The notes: generated by a model from the letters alone, not told the origin. Shown: positions 50,701-60,245, numbered from the stretch's first letter. The stretch: 64,000 bases of DNA from Fibrobacter succinogenes (GCA_902762795.1 CACWPM010000021.1:1-64000), one strand, 5' to 3'. A program made the numbers and translations.

Positions 50701-53664
50701 GCCAGAAACATAAAGGGTGTCCTTGATTGTTGCCGGAATGTAGTATTCTTCTCCATCAAGTTGTGGAGCTCCGATAGAGATTTGTTTTATTGATGTCGGC
50801 TGTCCATTGCCGGGCCAATTCTGGGTCATCGGCTGCCAGTTGATTGTCTGGATATTTTTGTTCTTGCCCAGATACACCCTGACTTCAAAGTCATGGAAAT
50901 TGATGGTGTCGTTATTGGATAAGGCTACCCAGAATTCGTAACAGTCTTCCCACTTTGAGCAGGCTGCTTGGTAGCTGCTGGGTTTTACAGCGATTATGAG
51001 ATCTGCGTAAGAGGCTTCTTTTTCTGTCGTAAAGCTATAATATGCCCCGCCATTATCATCCGTGGTCATTCCAGAGCTTACGCTGAAATAATAGGTTGTA
51101 CCGGGTTGCAGGTTTGTAAGTTTCGCTTCATGGAAAAGAACCATGCCGGCTGATGCGACTTGCTTCTCGGTGAGATTGCCCTTAGTTGTACCGTAGTTTA
51201 CAATCCCGTTCGAGCGGTCGCTAGTCCACCAGTAAATTTTTGCGCTGCGGTTGTCAACCTGGCAGATGGTCACGCCACTTATAGTCGTCTTTGTGAACGT
51301 CATGGTGAATTTGTACCAGTATCCATGGTTGTCGTCTGTAGAAAGGTTACCTTTTGTGTCCATGCCTTCGAGGAAGAAATAGTAGGTCTGGCCGGGAACA
51401 AGTCCTGTGAGCGTTACTGAACCTTCCTTGGTCGCTTCGGTGATCTGGACGGATTTTGCCGTATTCTTGTTTGTTGTGACATCGTAGAACACGGTTACGA
51501 GGGCAAGTTCGTTTGTCTTCCAGCTGATGATTGCTGTCGAATCCGAAGTCGGGATACCCACGATATCGCTGAAAAGCGGTCCTTCGTTATCTGGAGGGAG
51601 TACTTCGGCAAGGCTTTGTGCCGGGAACAGGAACTGAGCCGAAAAGTCGATACAGGTTTCTGTTGACGTGTATTTACTCCAGTCTTCAATCAATGGCAAC
51701 TCTGGGGCGCGTCCGCCCATCAATGCTCCGATAGGGCATTTGTATTGATAAGGGATGGCGCCGGCGTTATAGCCGTCCGGGTTTGCGGAACGGTTATGCG
51801 GGTGCTGCGGGTTCTTGTCACCTGCACCAAGCAGTAACGAAATATCCCAGGGATTAGCTCCCAGTACGTAGTACATGTTATCTAGGGCGACTTTCAAGTA
51901 GCGCTCGTCCTTGGTGAGTTCGTACAGCAGGAATACGGCTACGGCGGAACCCATGTTATAACGCATTACGCCCCAGTCAAAGTCTGCCCATACCAAGTTG
52001 TAAGGGGGCTTCACATGAACTACAGAAGCGTCTTCACGGGGCTCGCCATTGTTGGTCCCCGGATACCGCACTGCCACGGAATCTCCTATTGAATTGGTTT
52101 GGACCTGCTTACGGAATGCGGCCATTACGCGCATCGAAAGAGAGTCCCTTTCTGCCTTTGAAATGTTGTATTTAGCTTCGTAGTCGGGGTCGTTCAGGAT
52201 AAGTTTTTGAATACCGAATAATACGTAGGCAAAAAGGTTTTGGTAGTCTGTTGCCCAGGAGTTATTAAAGCCCTGGTCCATAGCAAGAATTCCTTTTGGG
52301 AAAAACGCCAAGTCGTATTTTGCATGCCCGTTAGTATTCATTTCCGGGTTCTTGTACAAATCGTATGCGTAAATTGTGTCACCGGTGGCATACCAGAGCG
52401 ATACGGCTGCTGCGGCTGCGTCATCTTCGCAAAGCCCCATACCGCTATAGTATCCTTTCCCGCTAAAGGATACTCCTTTGTCGTTATATTCGTATAAAGT
52501 AGCCTTTCCTCTTTTAGCGCATTTGTCTCGACCTTCATAAGATTCGGTGTATTTTAAATATGTCGGTCTCACAATCTTTGCGTAGATCGTCTTTGCTGCT
52601 TCCAGCAGTTCTTTTGAATACTCTGGTTTAATGCGCTGGAAACCGGCGGCGACGTTAGCCAATGTGGCGGCGTAAATACCTGCGACGTTGGTTCCGATGC
52701 CCTTCAATACAAGTCGGTCCGGTCCGCCGCGGTCTTGAGACTGCTTTTCCTGGCGTTCGGGCAAATCCCAATAGTTATGGTCCCAATCGCTCATGCCTAC
52801 AGTGTGGTACATGTCGCCCTTTTCGATAAGGCCGTCTGTAACGGATGCCCTATAGAGCTTCATGATGTAATCAGCACCGACCGAAGCTTCGTACAGGACA
52901 TCGGGAATATCGTCCGTAATCACCGTATCTGCATAGGAATGTCCGTAGCGGTCTTCTGCTTTGTCCTGGTAGGTGAGGTAAACCATGGAAAGCACGTAAG
53001 CTGCATAGCCGACCGTTTCTGCAACTTTGAAATGGTCTCCGCAGTCATGCCAGCCTCCGCTCATGTCATGTCCAACCAGAGAACCGTCCAGAAGATGGCA
53101 GGGCTTATGGAAATGCGAATCCGTGTTCCCGCAACGCTGGATACCGAAGAACATCAGCGATTTTTCGAGAATCGAGTTGTAAATGGCGGGATGCACATGG
53201 AACGTCGCCGAAGTGTCGTTCCCGACGACAAGAAAATATTCGCCTACAGTCGAAAGTGTCGTGAAGTCTGCACGATATAGGGTTTCTTTTGCATTGCTCG
53301 CGGAATCCCCGAGGTCATAGACTGTTGAAATGGAATTGTATGCGCCTTTTATAAATATTCCAGGTCTTGTATAGGTGCCGATCAAGGATAAATTGCCGCC
53401 GCCGGGTACTTCTTTACCGCTGTTGGCGTCAATGACCTTGAACGTCTTTTCTTTGGTGTCCGCAACATAGGCGTACTTGTAATCCTGTGGCCTAAAACCG
53501 CTCTGGTTCAAACGTATTGGACGCCTGTTGAATACGTTTACCGAGTCGTTGTGTTGACGGGAACAGGTCTTGCATGTCCTGTCGAGATTGGGGAGCGCGT
53601 CTGCCGAAGAAATATCGAAGCAGAGCATCGCGAATAAGAAAATTGCACTAATAAGTTTTTTCAT
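47785..53664 (-). CDS. Secreted GH9 cellulase, multidomain (1959 residues)
   Basis: A cell-wall-degrading endoglucanase. Signal peptide 1-23; N-terminal Ig-like domain (PIRLNQSGFRPQDYKYAYV); GH9 catalytic domain about 160-690 with the base/nucleophile pair Asp207 and Asp210 (GGWHDCGDHFK), HPHNRSANPDG, and proton donor Glu669 (TETCIDFSAQ). Two fibronectin type III domains follow (for example LVPGQTYYFFLEG and LQPGTTYYFSVSS), then a large set of Ig/cadherin-like beta domains (SADILSITASEPL) with a VGTGAFIYK module and the basic tail GIKRTK. It stands downstream of a paralogue, separated by a terminator, and upstream of a kinase gene at 22 bp. The long C-terminal half is probably for surface attachment or secretion. 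Confidence 0.9.
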   Translation of the reverse strand: MKKLISAIFLFAMLCFDISSADALPNLDRTCKTCSRQHNDSVNVFNRRPIRLNQSGFRPQDYKYAYVADTKEKTFKVIDANSGKEVPGGGNLSLIGTYTRPGIFIKGAYNSISTVYDLGDSASNAKETLYRADFTTLSTVGEYFLVVGNDTSATFHVHPAIYNSILEKSLMFFGIQRCGNTDSHFHKPCHLLDGSLVGHDMSGGWHDCGDHFKVAETVGYAAYVLSMVYLTYQDKAEDRYGHSYADTVITDDIPDVLYEASVGADYIMKLYRASVTDGLIEKGDMYHTVGMSDWDHNYWDLPERQEKQSQDRGGPDRLVLKGIGTNVAGIYAATLANVAAGFQRIKPEYSKELLEAAKTIYAKIVRPTYLKYTESYEGRDKCAKRGKATLYEYNDKGVSFSGKGYYSGMGLCEDDAAAAAVSLWYATGDTIYAYDLYKNPEMNTNGHAKYDLAFFPKGILAMDQGFNNSWATDYQNLFAYVLFGIQKLILNDPDYEAKYNISKAERDSLSMRVMAAFRKQVQTNSIGDSVAVRYPGTNNGEPREDASVVHVKPPYNLVWADFDWGVMRYNMGSAVAVFLLYELTKDERYLKVALDNMYYVLGANPWDISLLLGAGDKNPQHPHNRSANPDGYNAGAIPYQYKCPIGALMGGRAPELPLIEDWSKYTSTETCIDFSAQFLFPAQSLAEVLPPDNEGPLFSDIVGIPTSDSTAIISWKTNELALVTVFYDVTTNKNTAKSVQITEATKEGSVTLTGLVPGQTYYFFLEGMDTKGNLSTDDNHGYWYKFTMTFTKTTISGVTICQVDNRSAKIYWWTSDRSNGIVNYGTTKGNLTEKQVASAGMVLFHEAKLTNLQPGTTYYFSVSSGMTTDDNGGAYYSFTTEKEASYADLIIAVKPSSYQAACSKWEDCYEFWVALSNNDTINFHDFEVRVYLGKNKNIQTINWQPMTQNWPGNGQPTSIKQISIGAPQLDGEEYYIPATIKDTLYVSGRMIYQLMFTTGKYGDFVDGWSIKAHTSEDDPEYFEGINLKNGPYFNGAETEDLEKDGTGTKVIAYQHDPYITVYYHGKHIYGYGPNDTPDSGPQLNRTIDLSFSSPFVTPIHSTEKVDPLTTYAATSKITPTGRLDAVEMNGNPYPFTYDNPKRTDAISFGGDTTLAYGNNYMEWVSWHNRNANQKTENMYDCACAVARTNVEIDSITKPLEPRYLTFDKIKINGYKDKFVEVQISLLDSNLALIKDEKNMNVDLVSDDPNVLFYTDPAATIPVTTVTLYDGVATIYVSSKIAVNTTISATHANTADYAYTPATAELIIEELPPWPIIDVAKIVDLDCDNIPDAMDITLSSEYMENQKFSSITFNYGNETLTSSKVKSLNGKSLIVEISVPQEIKTNATGKITLTSEIQGQSKTVEDSYSDGMPPALISATILERLDTATVDHLYLQFSEPISAPGTNFPLILYSSDATTKATIPTVTSAKLYNEEKNIWDFEIAFDAGNGSLITAGMWGQLDPIGSITDLNGNGVAGICTPAKVQILLKILPIPMIYAVITDKNQNGYASHVDITFARVPDAMHTPEKLDIIFGTAKPETLTVEKGKLAFVGENLSIDLEKPFQFGNTAGTYEGTLPGGKYITNAGLVTQFIGTGAALETNSVLAEDKVGPVYVSAVINQTNTADILSITASEPLVIADSSQEFFRHKRAEKLGNMKKDSFSNWSFTYNNAGLSIYYMGEAAGAIMEGDFVRMGSLTTSAFKDENGNYPEFDVPWVLVNGKGAPKIKFDMKLRETVTNANMNNQSKVNVNETMRFYVKNPATNKFDLIQDGKVTQPGYDSTDIGGAIFDVKLTVPRGISVGDECAWEKLLVKFSIPIYSNLGSFVNRFHKSFNVDPKLYLSSSNQVDFVIEWANKSPSGIRSKDDRAVGTGAFIYKAEIEATFSPNLNNPEVKNDEKIIKNFSTKSSFEQKRTFGIKRTK

Positions 53665-53690
53665 ACGTTTGTCTTTTGTTCTAAAAATAA

Positions 53691-53727
53691 AGAGCCGCCA
53701 GGACGGCTAAATCCTGGTGGCGGCTTG
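53691..53727 (-). terminator. Intrinsic terminator between the two GH9 genes
   Basis: AGCCGCCACCAGGA and TCCTGGCGGCT form an 11-bp core stem, followed on the minus strand by TTTATTTTTAG. Only 26 bp separate this hairpin from the downstream GH9 start, leaving little room for a promoter of its own. Confidence 0.75.
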
Positions 53728-53734
53728 TTTGTAA

Positions 53735-56700
53735 TTACTTCTTTCTCTTAAAGCCGAGAGTCTTAGTCTTGTTGTCCGTTGTCTTTTCGACCTTCGCTCC
53801 GACTTCAGAGCACGTTGCCTTGTAGTCGTTGCTTGTTGCGTCGAAGGTTGTCGCACAGAAGGATTCTGCCGTGAAATCGAACTTCGCGATGTAGGCTCCG
53901 GTTCCTATCTTGTTGCCCTTCTTTGCTACAGGCGCTTCGTTGTCTTTCGCGGTCCATTCCAAGTTGAGCTTGAGAGTTCCGCTTTCGACCAGGTTTCTTA
54001 TTGTCGCGAACTTTTCCTTGGGAATGTCTATTTTGTACGTGTTAATATATTGCCCGAGGTTGTCGTAGAGATCCATGGCGATTTTCAAGTGGTAGTCGTA
54101 CATGGGCTGACCATCGCGAGTGGTGAAGTTTGCAGAAGGCATTGTCACTTCAATTTCGAAGTTTGGACCCGAGCCAAAGTAGGCTACTGTATCAGCTTCG
54201 CCGATAAGGGTTCCTTCGCCATTGATGAAGTTGTTCTTGCCTCCGGCTACAGCGCTTGTAATAAACGCATGGTCCTTTGTAACTTCCGGGCGCCCGATAT
54301 AAGCACCATCCTTTGGCGTTGCCACAGGCTTTGTAAGGGTAACCCTAAAGTGTACTTTATCGTCACCCGTAATGCGAATATAGGGATTATTGACTGTAGG
54401 CTTATTGTTGCTCTGGTCGCTATATGCCGCACCGAGAATGTCTGGAACGAGACGGATGCGGTCGCCTGCATGGATGACATTGTCTTTTTCGTTATAGGAG
54501 AAGAGATAGGTTGCTTCAGAACCTTGCGGCTTTTCGGGCGGAATGTATTCATCGCGTTCGCGTTGGATATATTTGCCGTTTTCGATCAATGAAAGCGGTT
54601 CGGACATGTTGACCGACAGCAATCCGTTAATCATGCGTGCAGAGGCTATCACTGGAGCGCAGTTGTCATACAGTGTATAGCTGGATTCGAAGAAGCCGTT
54701 AGCGGCACCCTTGAGCGGAGAGACCGTTCCGTTTCCGTTCTTTTCGCCGCTTGTGGATCCGTAAGGATAGGCGTGGCTTGCTGGAATGTTGATTTCGATA
54801 ATGCTGTAGGTGTTGACCGAATCCTTTGTTGTCGAATCGGCTTGCATAACTTTGAACGGCGCCGAGGAGGAGTCGCGGATAGTCCAGTAATTTTCCCTGG
54901 GCTTGATTATTCCACCAGTGGTGTCCGCCGTCGTGATGAACGAGCGCGTAATTCCCGGATCGCCCCAAACGGTTACGATGCTATCGAACATATCCTTAGT
55001 CTTGAGCTTACGTTCGAACATGATATAGACCTTGTCCGGAATGCCGTCGCCCTGTAGGTCGATCATTTCGGCGTGATAAACCGGGACCGGTCGAGAAATC
55101 AGCGTGATAGGCACTGTCGGCTTACAGCCAAGAACATCTATCGGATTGAAGCTCTGGTCGGTTATCGAGAAGCCGCCTGAGGTTCTTGCTCCGGCCTGAG
55201 CGCCAACAGGAACAAGCGAATTGTTTGTGTTGCCTGTGATGATGTATTGCCAGCTTTTGCCGTTGTTCGTTGTCGTCGCATTTCCGACAACGGTCGGTAT
55301 GCCGGTGGCCCCCGATACGTTCAATGGCCATTCGGTCAAGGATGACAAGATAACCGGTTCGGAGAATGCAATCATTACGGTATCGTATCCGCTAATATCG
55401 TCGTCAGCCTTTTCGAGAATTGAAACGCTTTCGAGAGAGGGGAGAATGCCGTCAGTAATTTTGACGGTTTCTGCGTTTGGAATACCACGATCGGCAACGT
55501 ATGTCGTAATCTTTCCAGACGGGCTTGCGTTAGTCTGGAGAATTGCTGCGCTAATAGGAATGAGTACTTCGTTCTTATCGCTGAATGATGCCGCAGACAG
55601 CGGAAGCTTGACTGTATCGGTCATGCTTTCGATAAAGTACCTGATGCTGTCGAGCGTGTAACCATCGGCGAGCTTGTTCGTGAAGGTTATTTTCAACTGG
55701 TCGGCCTTATTGTCGCAGTCAGTATCTATGGCGAGAACCGTTTGCGGTGAAGGCACCTTGGATTCGGCGAAGAAGGTCTGCTTGGAAACATCGTCTTCAT
55801 CGTCCGGGTCGGTATAGACGACCTGGATCGTATCGCCTGCATAGAAAGAAATCTCGGAAGTCGGGTTCCTTGTTTCCTTGGAGTGGTTTACTGCCGTAAT
55901 CGGGCCTCCTACAAAGTGGCCTGGGTTTGCAGGGTCTGCCGTCAAGGTGACGTTGAGGGCATCGTTCTTCTTGTTGTTGATAATCTTGACGTCGAGCGTT
56001 TGCGTATTGGCCTTTACCTTGTCCTTGTCCGTCAAGTCGATGTAGAATACGGTTCCTTCCGGATTTGCCGGGCTTATGATCGGTTTGCCCTGGGAATCCT
56101 TGAGGACAAGCTGGGATTCCGTTGCATCGCCCTTCGAGAAGTTCACGTAATAGGTTCTGTTCTCGAATGCGCAGCCACCATTTGCCATACATTCGTCACA
56201 GGTGGGATTGGGACCTGCAAATACGGTGATGTCTACTTTCTTGGATCCAAGGCTCATCTTGACCGGGAGATCGAGTTCCCATTTATCCGTTGGAATGTCG
56301 TATTTTGCAATGATTTCGGTTCCGTCTGCGTTCAAGAGCCACTTGTTCAGCCCTTCAACGAAACCCTGGCCGCTAATCTTGACGCCGTTCGCCCAGATCT
56401 TAGTGATGTAGCCGCCTTCGCTTACCGTTGCTGTACCCTTGACGTGGACGGTGCTGCTATTTTGGTCTATATCGATATGGGAACCATTGGGGCCGTCGAA
56501 CGGGGCTTCGAGTACCATATTGATCTTGTAGTTCGCTTTCTTGGTTTCCATTTCCTTTTTAGAAGGACTGTAACCCCAGATAAATTGGTCTTTGCGGTAG
56601 ACAGATACGTACGGATTCACCGGAGCTACTTCGAAATCTATGTCACCTTCATCTTTACTTATGCAGGGCATGCCGGGGTAATCCAGTTCTTCGCCGTTTG

Positions 56701-59700
56701 CACGGGAGTGCGGCATCCAGCTCCAGTCACCCGGATTTTCAGCCAATGTGGGTGCTCCCGGAGTTTCGTTGGACGGGGCATACCATTTGTTACCGGAGCG
56801 GCAATAAAGTTTTTTCTTAGGAGCTTCGTTCATCAAGTCCTTGTATGGAGGGAACGGACTGCGGTGGTCGAATCTCACGTCAAAGCGCAGACGGCTGGAG
56901 CTCCTGATGACCGTAGAACCGAGATGCAGCGGGAAATACCATTGCCAGGTTCCCGTAGCGGCATCGTAGGTATCTTCGATTTTGACAGGATGGGCATCGC
57001 GCAGAAGCCTTGCTAGTTCATCGATCGTTGATTCAGGGCATGCTCCGTTGAAACCGGCTTCATCATACGAGTTGCAAATATCTGTACCCATACCGATATC
57101 GTTCTCGATTTCATCGGTACCGCGCATGTAGAGGCGGATGGTCAAACTGTCAAATGCTCTTCCTTCGTTATTGAATATGTTGATATTGAGCATGGCCATA
57201 TCGCCTTGCCAGGGATATTGGTACGTTTTTACGCTAAAGTCGTACCACGTGACAGGCGTTGTGAACTTGAGTGGTTGACTGTTATCGTCCACATTTGTTT
57301 GTGCGCCATTGCTTTCGACCATGAAGTAGTAAGTCGTTTTTTCCTTGAGACCGCCAATCTTTACGTAATGGAACTGGGTCGGAATGCCGGAAATATCCGC
57401 GTTTCCTGCTCCAGAATTGAACGCGTATTCCGAGGCGGTGGCATGGGGTTGTGTATCCCAATAAATCTTGGATTCGTATTCGCCGTTCGGTGTGTACCAC
57501 ATGATTTCGGCACTGTCTGAAGAGACGTTACAGACGGTAACGTTTACAATTTCAGCGCTTTCAACATTGCTACGAGTGGTGAACGAGAACGGAGTTTGTG
57601 TGCTATCGACCAGATACTTTGTCGTTATGTTTTCTGGCTTGTAGGCGTTGGCGCCCGTAACATAGAAGTAATAAGTTGTACCAGGAGTCAAGTCACGGAG
57701 AACAATATCGTGCTGGATATCCTTGTTCCCGTTTGTTGCTTCCAGAGTGTATTCGCCCTCTTTAGTGCCGTAATGAATGACTGATGTACCGCGTTGGGTG
57801 AGGTTTACTCTCACGATGGCGGAATCGGCGCTTCTGTGTCGAATTTCGACGCTGATTTTCGGAGCTACCGTTTTGTCAAATTTGTGCGCAACAAGGCTGA
57901 CGGTACCCAGGAATATTGCCGAAGCGTCAATACAGACTTCGGATTTATGAAAATCTTCCCAACTCATGAAATCGGGAACCCAGGAGTTGTTTAAGCCGGG
58001 TTTGACACCGCCGAGAAATGCCCCTGCAGGGACTTTATACGGGTAGCGCGCCCCTGCAACATTCCTGCCTTCGGGGTTTGAAGCGCGGTGGTGCGGGTGT
58101 GCATCGTTCTTGTCGCCAATGCCATAAATAAACGAAATATCCCATGGGTTCACGCCAAGCATGTAGTTCATCTGGTTGATTGCCAGCCGATACATTTCAT
58201 CGGTTTTCCAGTTCGGTGTTCCCATGTGGGGGAGGGATATCCCTTGAGCTTCTATGCTCTTGGCTACATCGACATATGCCATGACGTCAAAAATGTTGCC
58301 AGCCTGGTAGCGGTTGTAAATCCATTCTCCTGAGGGCGATGCCATGGAGTACCAATCAGCGTCGTATTTAACAATATTCGGTTTCCAGATGATGCCGCCC
58401 ATGGGCAGTTCGATGGATGCATTTCCGCTTCCTTCTGACATGTCGGAAACGTTGTAAATCAAGTTTGCAACGCAGTCTTCAACGGCGTTCAGCCATTCTT
58501 GTTCGGTCAGGCCGTAATTTTTTATAGCTTGCTCTTTATCGGCTAGAATTAGTTTGTAAAGGGCGTAAAGCGCAAATGTGTAACTGTTTGCCCAACTTGT
58601 CGATTTTACGTTCTTCAAAAAGCCTTTGTCGTTAGTGACAAACCAACCACCTTCGAAACAGCCCGCGCAATTATCCATGTATTCCTGAGCGGGAGCTCCA
58701 CTTGCTGCAGATACTAAGTTCCTCGTGCGGATCATATCATCGGCGTATTTTTCTTTCCTGGTTGCATAGAGGAGTGCTACAGAGGCTAGAGCAATGTCAT
58801 CGATGAATTCGTTGTTTCCCTGATAGGCTTTACTTTCCCAACCGATAGCTTTATTGTTCTTGATGGTTTTTCCACCATCGTAAGTCTTTTTGCCTTGCGC
58901 TAAAGCCTTAATCATGTCGTACATTTTTTCTGCAACCATAAGGCAGCTGTCGGCAAAATCTTGATCGAATTCGGCGTATAGCTTGCCGAGAATGGCAAGC
59001 CCGGTAACTGTTTCACCACCGACGTTGGCTCCAATTTCACCTAAGCGGACCATTCTAGAGGCCGGACCGCCACGGTCTGTTGCTGATGGAGTACCGTTTA
59101 CCGGGAGGTTATCTTGATATTCAGGGCGTTCCCACCAGCCATGGTCAGAATCCTTTGTTCCGATAGAAAGTGCCATGTCATCGATAACGCCTTTTGCACG
59201 GACGAATGCTCGGAGTACAAAATCGGCACCATGCTTAGCTTCGCGGAGCATGTCGGGGATACCGTCGTAGCCTCCCTTTCCATGGTTAAATTGATAATGG
59301 TCCACGTCGACATCCGGATTTGTTGCGGCCATGAGCGCTGCGACCATGAACGCATACATCTGGGTTTGGGATTCCTTCAAGTGGTCGCCGCAGTCATAGT
59401 ACCCTCCCTGGAGTGTTCCTGCCAGAGAAGCATCATAATGATTTCGGATTTCTATCCCGTCACCTACGGCAACACCACCTGCACCGTCCTTGGTGTGGCT
59501 TGCCGGATGGAACCACGAATCGCCATAACCACTACGGTTAATACCGTAGAACTTGATGGCGGCGTCCTTCACCATCGTGTACACTTGTTCGGAGACAATG
59601 AAGGTGCTTGAAATATCTTTGCCAATCTTGATACGGAGACGTGTGTCGGTGGGAACCCCTTGAGGAATGTTACCGATCATGATTGTACCGGATTGACCGG

Positions 59701-60196
59701 TGATATTTACTTGATATCGCCTTTTATCGTTTGTGGCTGCGTTTGTACCTGCGATAATGGTCCAGTCAGAGGAGGTCTTGCGGCCAGAAGATTTAAGCGT
59801 GCCAGTTATGGCTGGGGTAAGGGAGGCTCCATTTACATCTACGACTTCGAAGGTTGTCGCGTTTCCGATGAAATAGAATTGACGTTCCTTGTCGCTTTCC
59901 AGATAGCCGGCCTGGTTCACGCGAATAGGCGACATGCGGTAGTTGATCGCGTCCAAGTACGCCTGGTCCAACGTATCGACGATATATGCGTTCGGTGCAT
60001 AAAAAGGAGTCGTCTTGACCGATGGCACAGTGTTCTTTTTCTGGGTGACCGAAGCGTCATAATGATCAAAAACGGTCGTATCCCACGTTAAGGGGAATGT
60101 TGGCCTAATCAAATCATAAGGAGTCGATTGTTCTTGCTGTGCGAACCCCAATGTTGTTACTGCGCACAACGCTAACAGATACTTCTTGATACTCAC
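53735..60196 (-). CDS. Secreted GH9 cellulase, multidomain (2153 residues)
   Basis: The paralogue of the neighbouring GH9 gene. The start is GTG at 60196 with AAGGAG upstream (signal peptide SIKKYLLALCAVTTLGFAQ); an in-frame ATG 39 bases upstream lies inside a terminator stem. Domains: N-terminal Ig-like (SPIRVNQAGYLESDKERQFY), GH9 catalytic with Asp268 and Asp271 (GGYYDCGDHLKES), HPHHRASNPEG and Glu753 (KSEVCIDAS), two fibronectin type III domains (TPGTTYYFYVTG, LKEKTTYYFMVES), a carbohydrate-binding-like region, and many Ig-like domains. The C-terminus has IGTGAYIAKFDF and ends TLGFKRKK. It is the first gene of the minus-strand cluster. Confidence 0.9.
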   Translation of the reverse strand: MSIKKYLLALCAVTTLGFAQQEQSTPYDLIRPTFPLTWDTTVFDHYDASVTQKKNTVPSVKTTPFYAPNAYIVDTLDQAYLDAINYRMSPIRVNQAGYLESDKERQFYFIGNATTFEVVDVNGASLTPAITGTLKSSGRKTSSDWTIIAGTNAATNDKRRYQVNITGQSGTIMIGNIPQGVPTDTRLRIKIGKDISSTFIVSEQVYTMVKDAAIKFYGINRSGYGDSWFHPASHTKDGAGGVAVGDGIEIRNHYDASLAGTLQGGYYDCGDHLKESQTQMYAFMVAALMAATNPDVDVDHYQFNHGKGGYDGIPDMLREAKHGADFVLRAFVRAKGVIDDMALSIGTKDSDHGWWERPEYQDNLPVNGTPSATDRGGPASRMVRLGEIGANVGGETVTGLAILGKLYAEFDQDFADSCLMVAEKMYDMIKALAQGKKTYDGGKTIKNNKAIGWESKAYQGNNEFIDDIALASVALLYATRKEKYADDMIRTRNLVSAASGAPAQEYMDNCAGCFEGGWFVTNDKGFLKNVKSTSWANSYTFALYALYKLILADKEQAIKNYGLTEQEWLNAVEDCVANLIYNVSDMSEGSGNASIELPMGGIIWKPNIVKYDADWYSMASPSGEWIYNRYQAGNIFDVMAYVDVAKSIEAQGISLPHMGTPNWKTDEMYRLAINQMNYMLGVNPWDISFIYGIGDKNDAHPHHRASNPEGRNVAGARYPYKVPAGAFLGGVKPGLNNSWVPDFMSWEDFHKSEVCIDASAIFLGTVSLVAHKFDKTVAPKISVEIRHRSADSAIVRVNLTQRGTSVIHYGTKEGEYTLEATNGNKDIQHDIVLRDLTPGTTYYFYVTGANAYKPENITTKYLVDSTQTPFSFTTRSNVESAEIVNVTVCNVSSDSAEIMWYTPNGEYESKIYWDTQPHATASEYAFNSGAGNADISGIPTQFHYVKIGGLKEKTTYYFMVESNGAQTNVDDNSQPLKFTTPVTWYDFSVKTYQYPWQGDMAMLNINIFNNEGRAFDSLTIRLYMRGTDEIENDIGMGTDICNSYDEAGFNGACPESTIDELARLLRDAHPVKIEDTYDAATGTWQWYFPLHLGSTVIRSSSRLRFDVRFDHRSPFPPYKDLMNEAPKKKLYCRSGNKWYAPSNETPGAPTLAENPGDWSWMPHSRANGEELDYPGMPCISKDEGDIDFEVAPVNPYVSVYRKDQFIWGYSPSKKEMETKKANYKINMVLEAPFDGPNGSHIDIDQNSSTVHVKGTATVSEGGYITKIWANGVKISGQGFVEGLNKWLLNADGTEIIAKYDIPTDKWELDLPVKMSLGSKKVDITVFAGPNPTCDECMANGGCAFENRTYYVNFSKGDATESQLVLKDSQGKPIISPANPEGTVFYIDLTDKDKVKANTQTLDVKIINNKKNDALNVTLTADPANPGHFVGGPITAVNHSKETRNPTSEISFYAGDTIQVVYTDPDDEDDVSKQTFFAESKVPSPQTVLAIDTDCDNKADQLKITFTNKLADGYTLDSIRYFIESMTDTVKLPLSAASFSDKNEVLIPISAAILQTNASPSGKITTYVADRGIPNAETVKITDGILPSLESVSILEKADDDISGYDTVMIAFSEPVILSSLTEWPLNVSGATGIPTVVGNATTTNNGKSWQYIITGNTNNSLVPVGAQAGARTSGGFSITDQSFNPIDVLGCKPTVPITLISRPVPVYHAEMIDLQGDGIPDKVYIMFERKLKTKDMFDSIVTVWGDPGITRSFITTADTTGGIIKPRENYWTIRDSSSAPFKVMQADSTTKDSVNTYSIIEINIPASHAYPYGSTSGEKNGNGTVSPLKGAANGFFESSYTLYDNCAPVIASARMINGLLSVNMSEPLSLIENGKYIQRERDEYIPPEKPQGSEATYLFSYNEKDNVIHAGDRIRLVPDILGAAYSDQSNNKPTVNNPYIRITGDDKVHFRVTLTKPVATPKDGAYIGRPEVTKDHAFITSAVAGGKNNFINGEGTLIGEADTVAYFGSGPNFEIEVTMPSANFTTRDGQPMYDYHLKIAMDLYDNLGQYINTYKIDIPKEKFATIRNLVESGTLKLNLEWTAKDNEAPVAKKGNKIGTGAYIAKFDFTAESFCATTFDATSNDYKATCSEVGAKVEKTTDNKTKTLGFKRKK

Positions 60197-60214
60197 TTTG
60201 TCTCCTTTACATAA

Positions 60215-60245
60215 GTAAAAAAGCGGGCAAAACACGACTTGCCCT
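60215..60245 (-). promoter_or_regulatory. Terminator-like hairpin in the 5' leader of the GH9 gene
   Basis: On the minus strand GGGCAAG...TTTTGCCC forms a stem (60223-60244) followed by GCTTTTTT, 10-20 bp before the ribosome binding site. The only feature upstream that it could terminate is a doubtful 60-codon ORF (60246-60428), so conditional termination of the cellulase transcript is possible. Confidence 0.5.
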
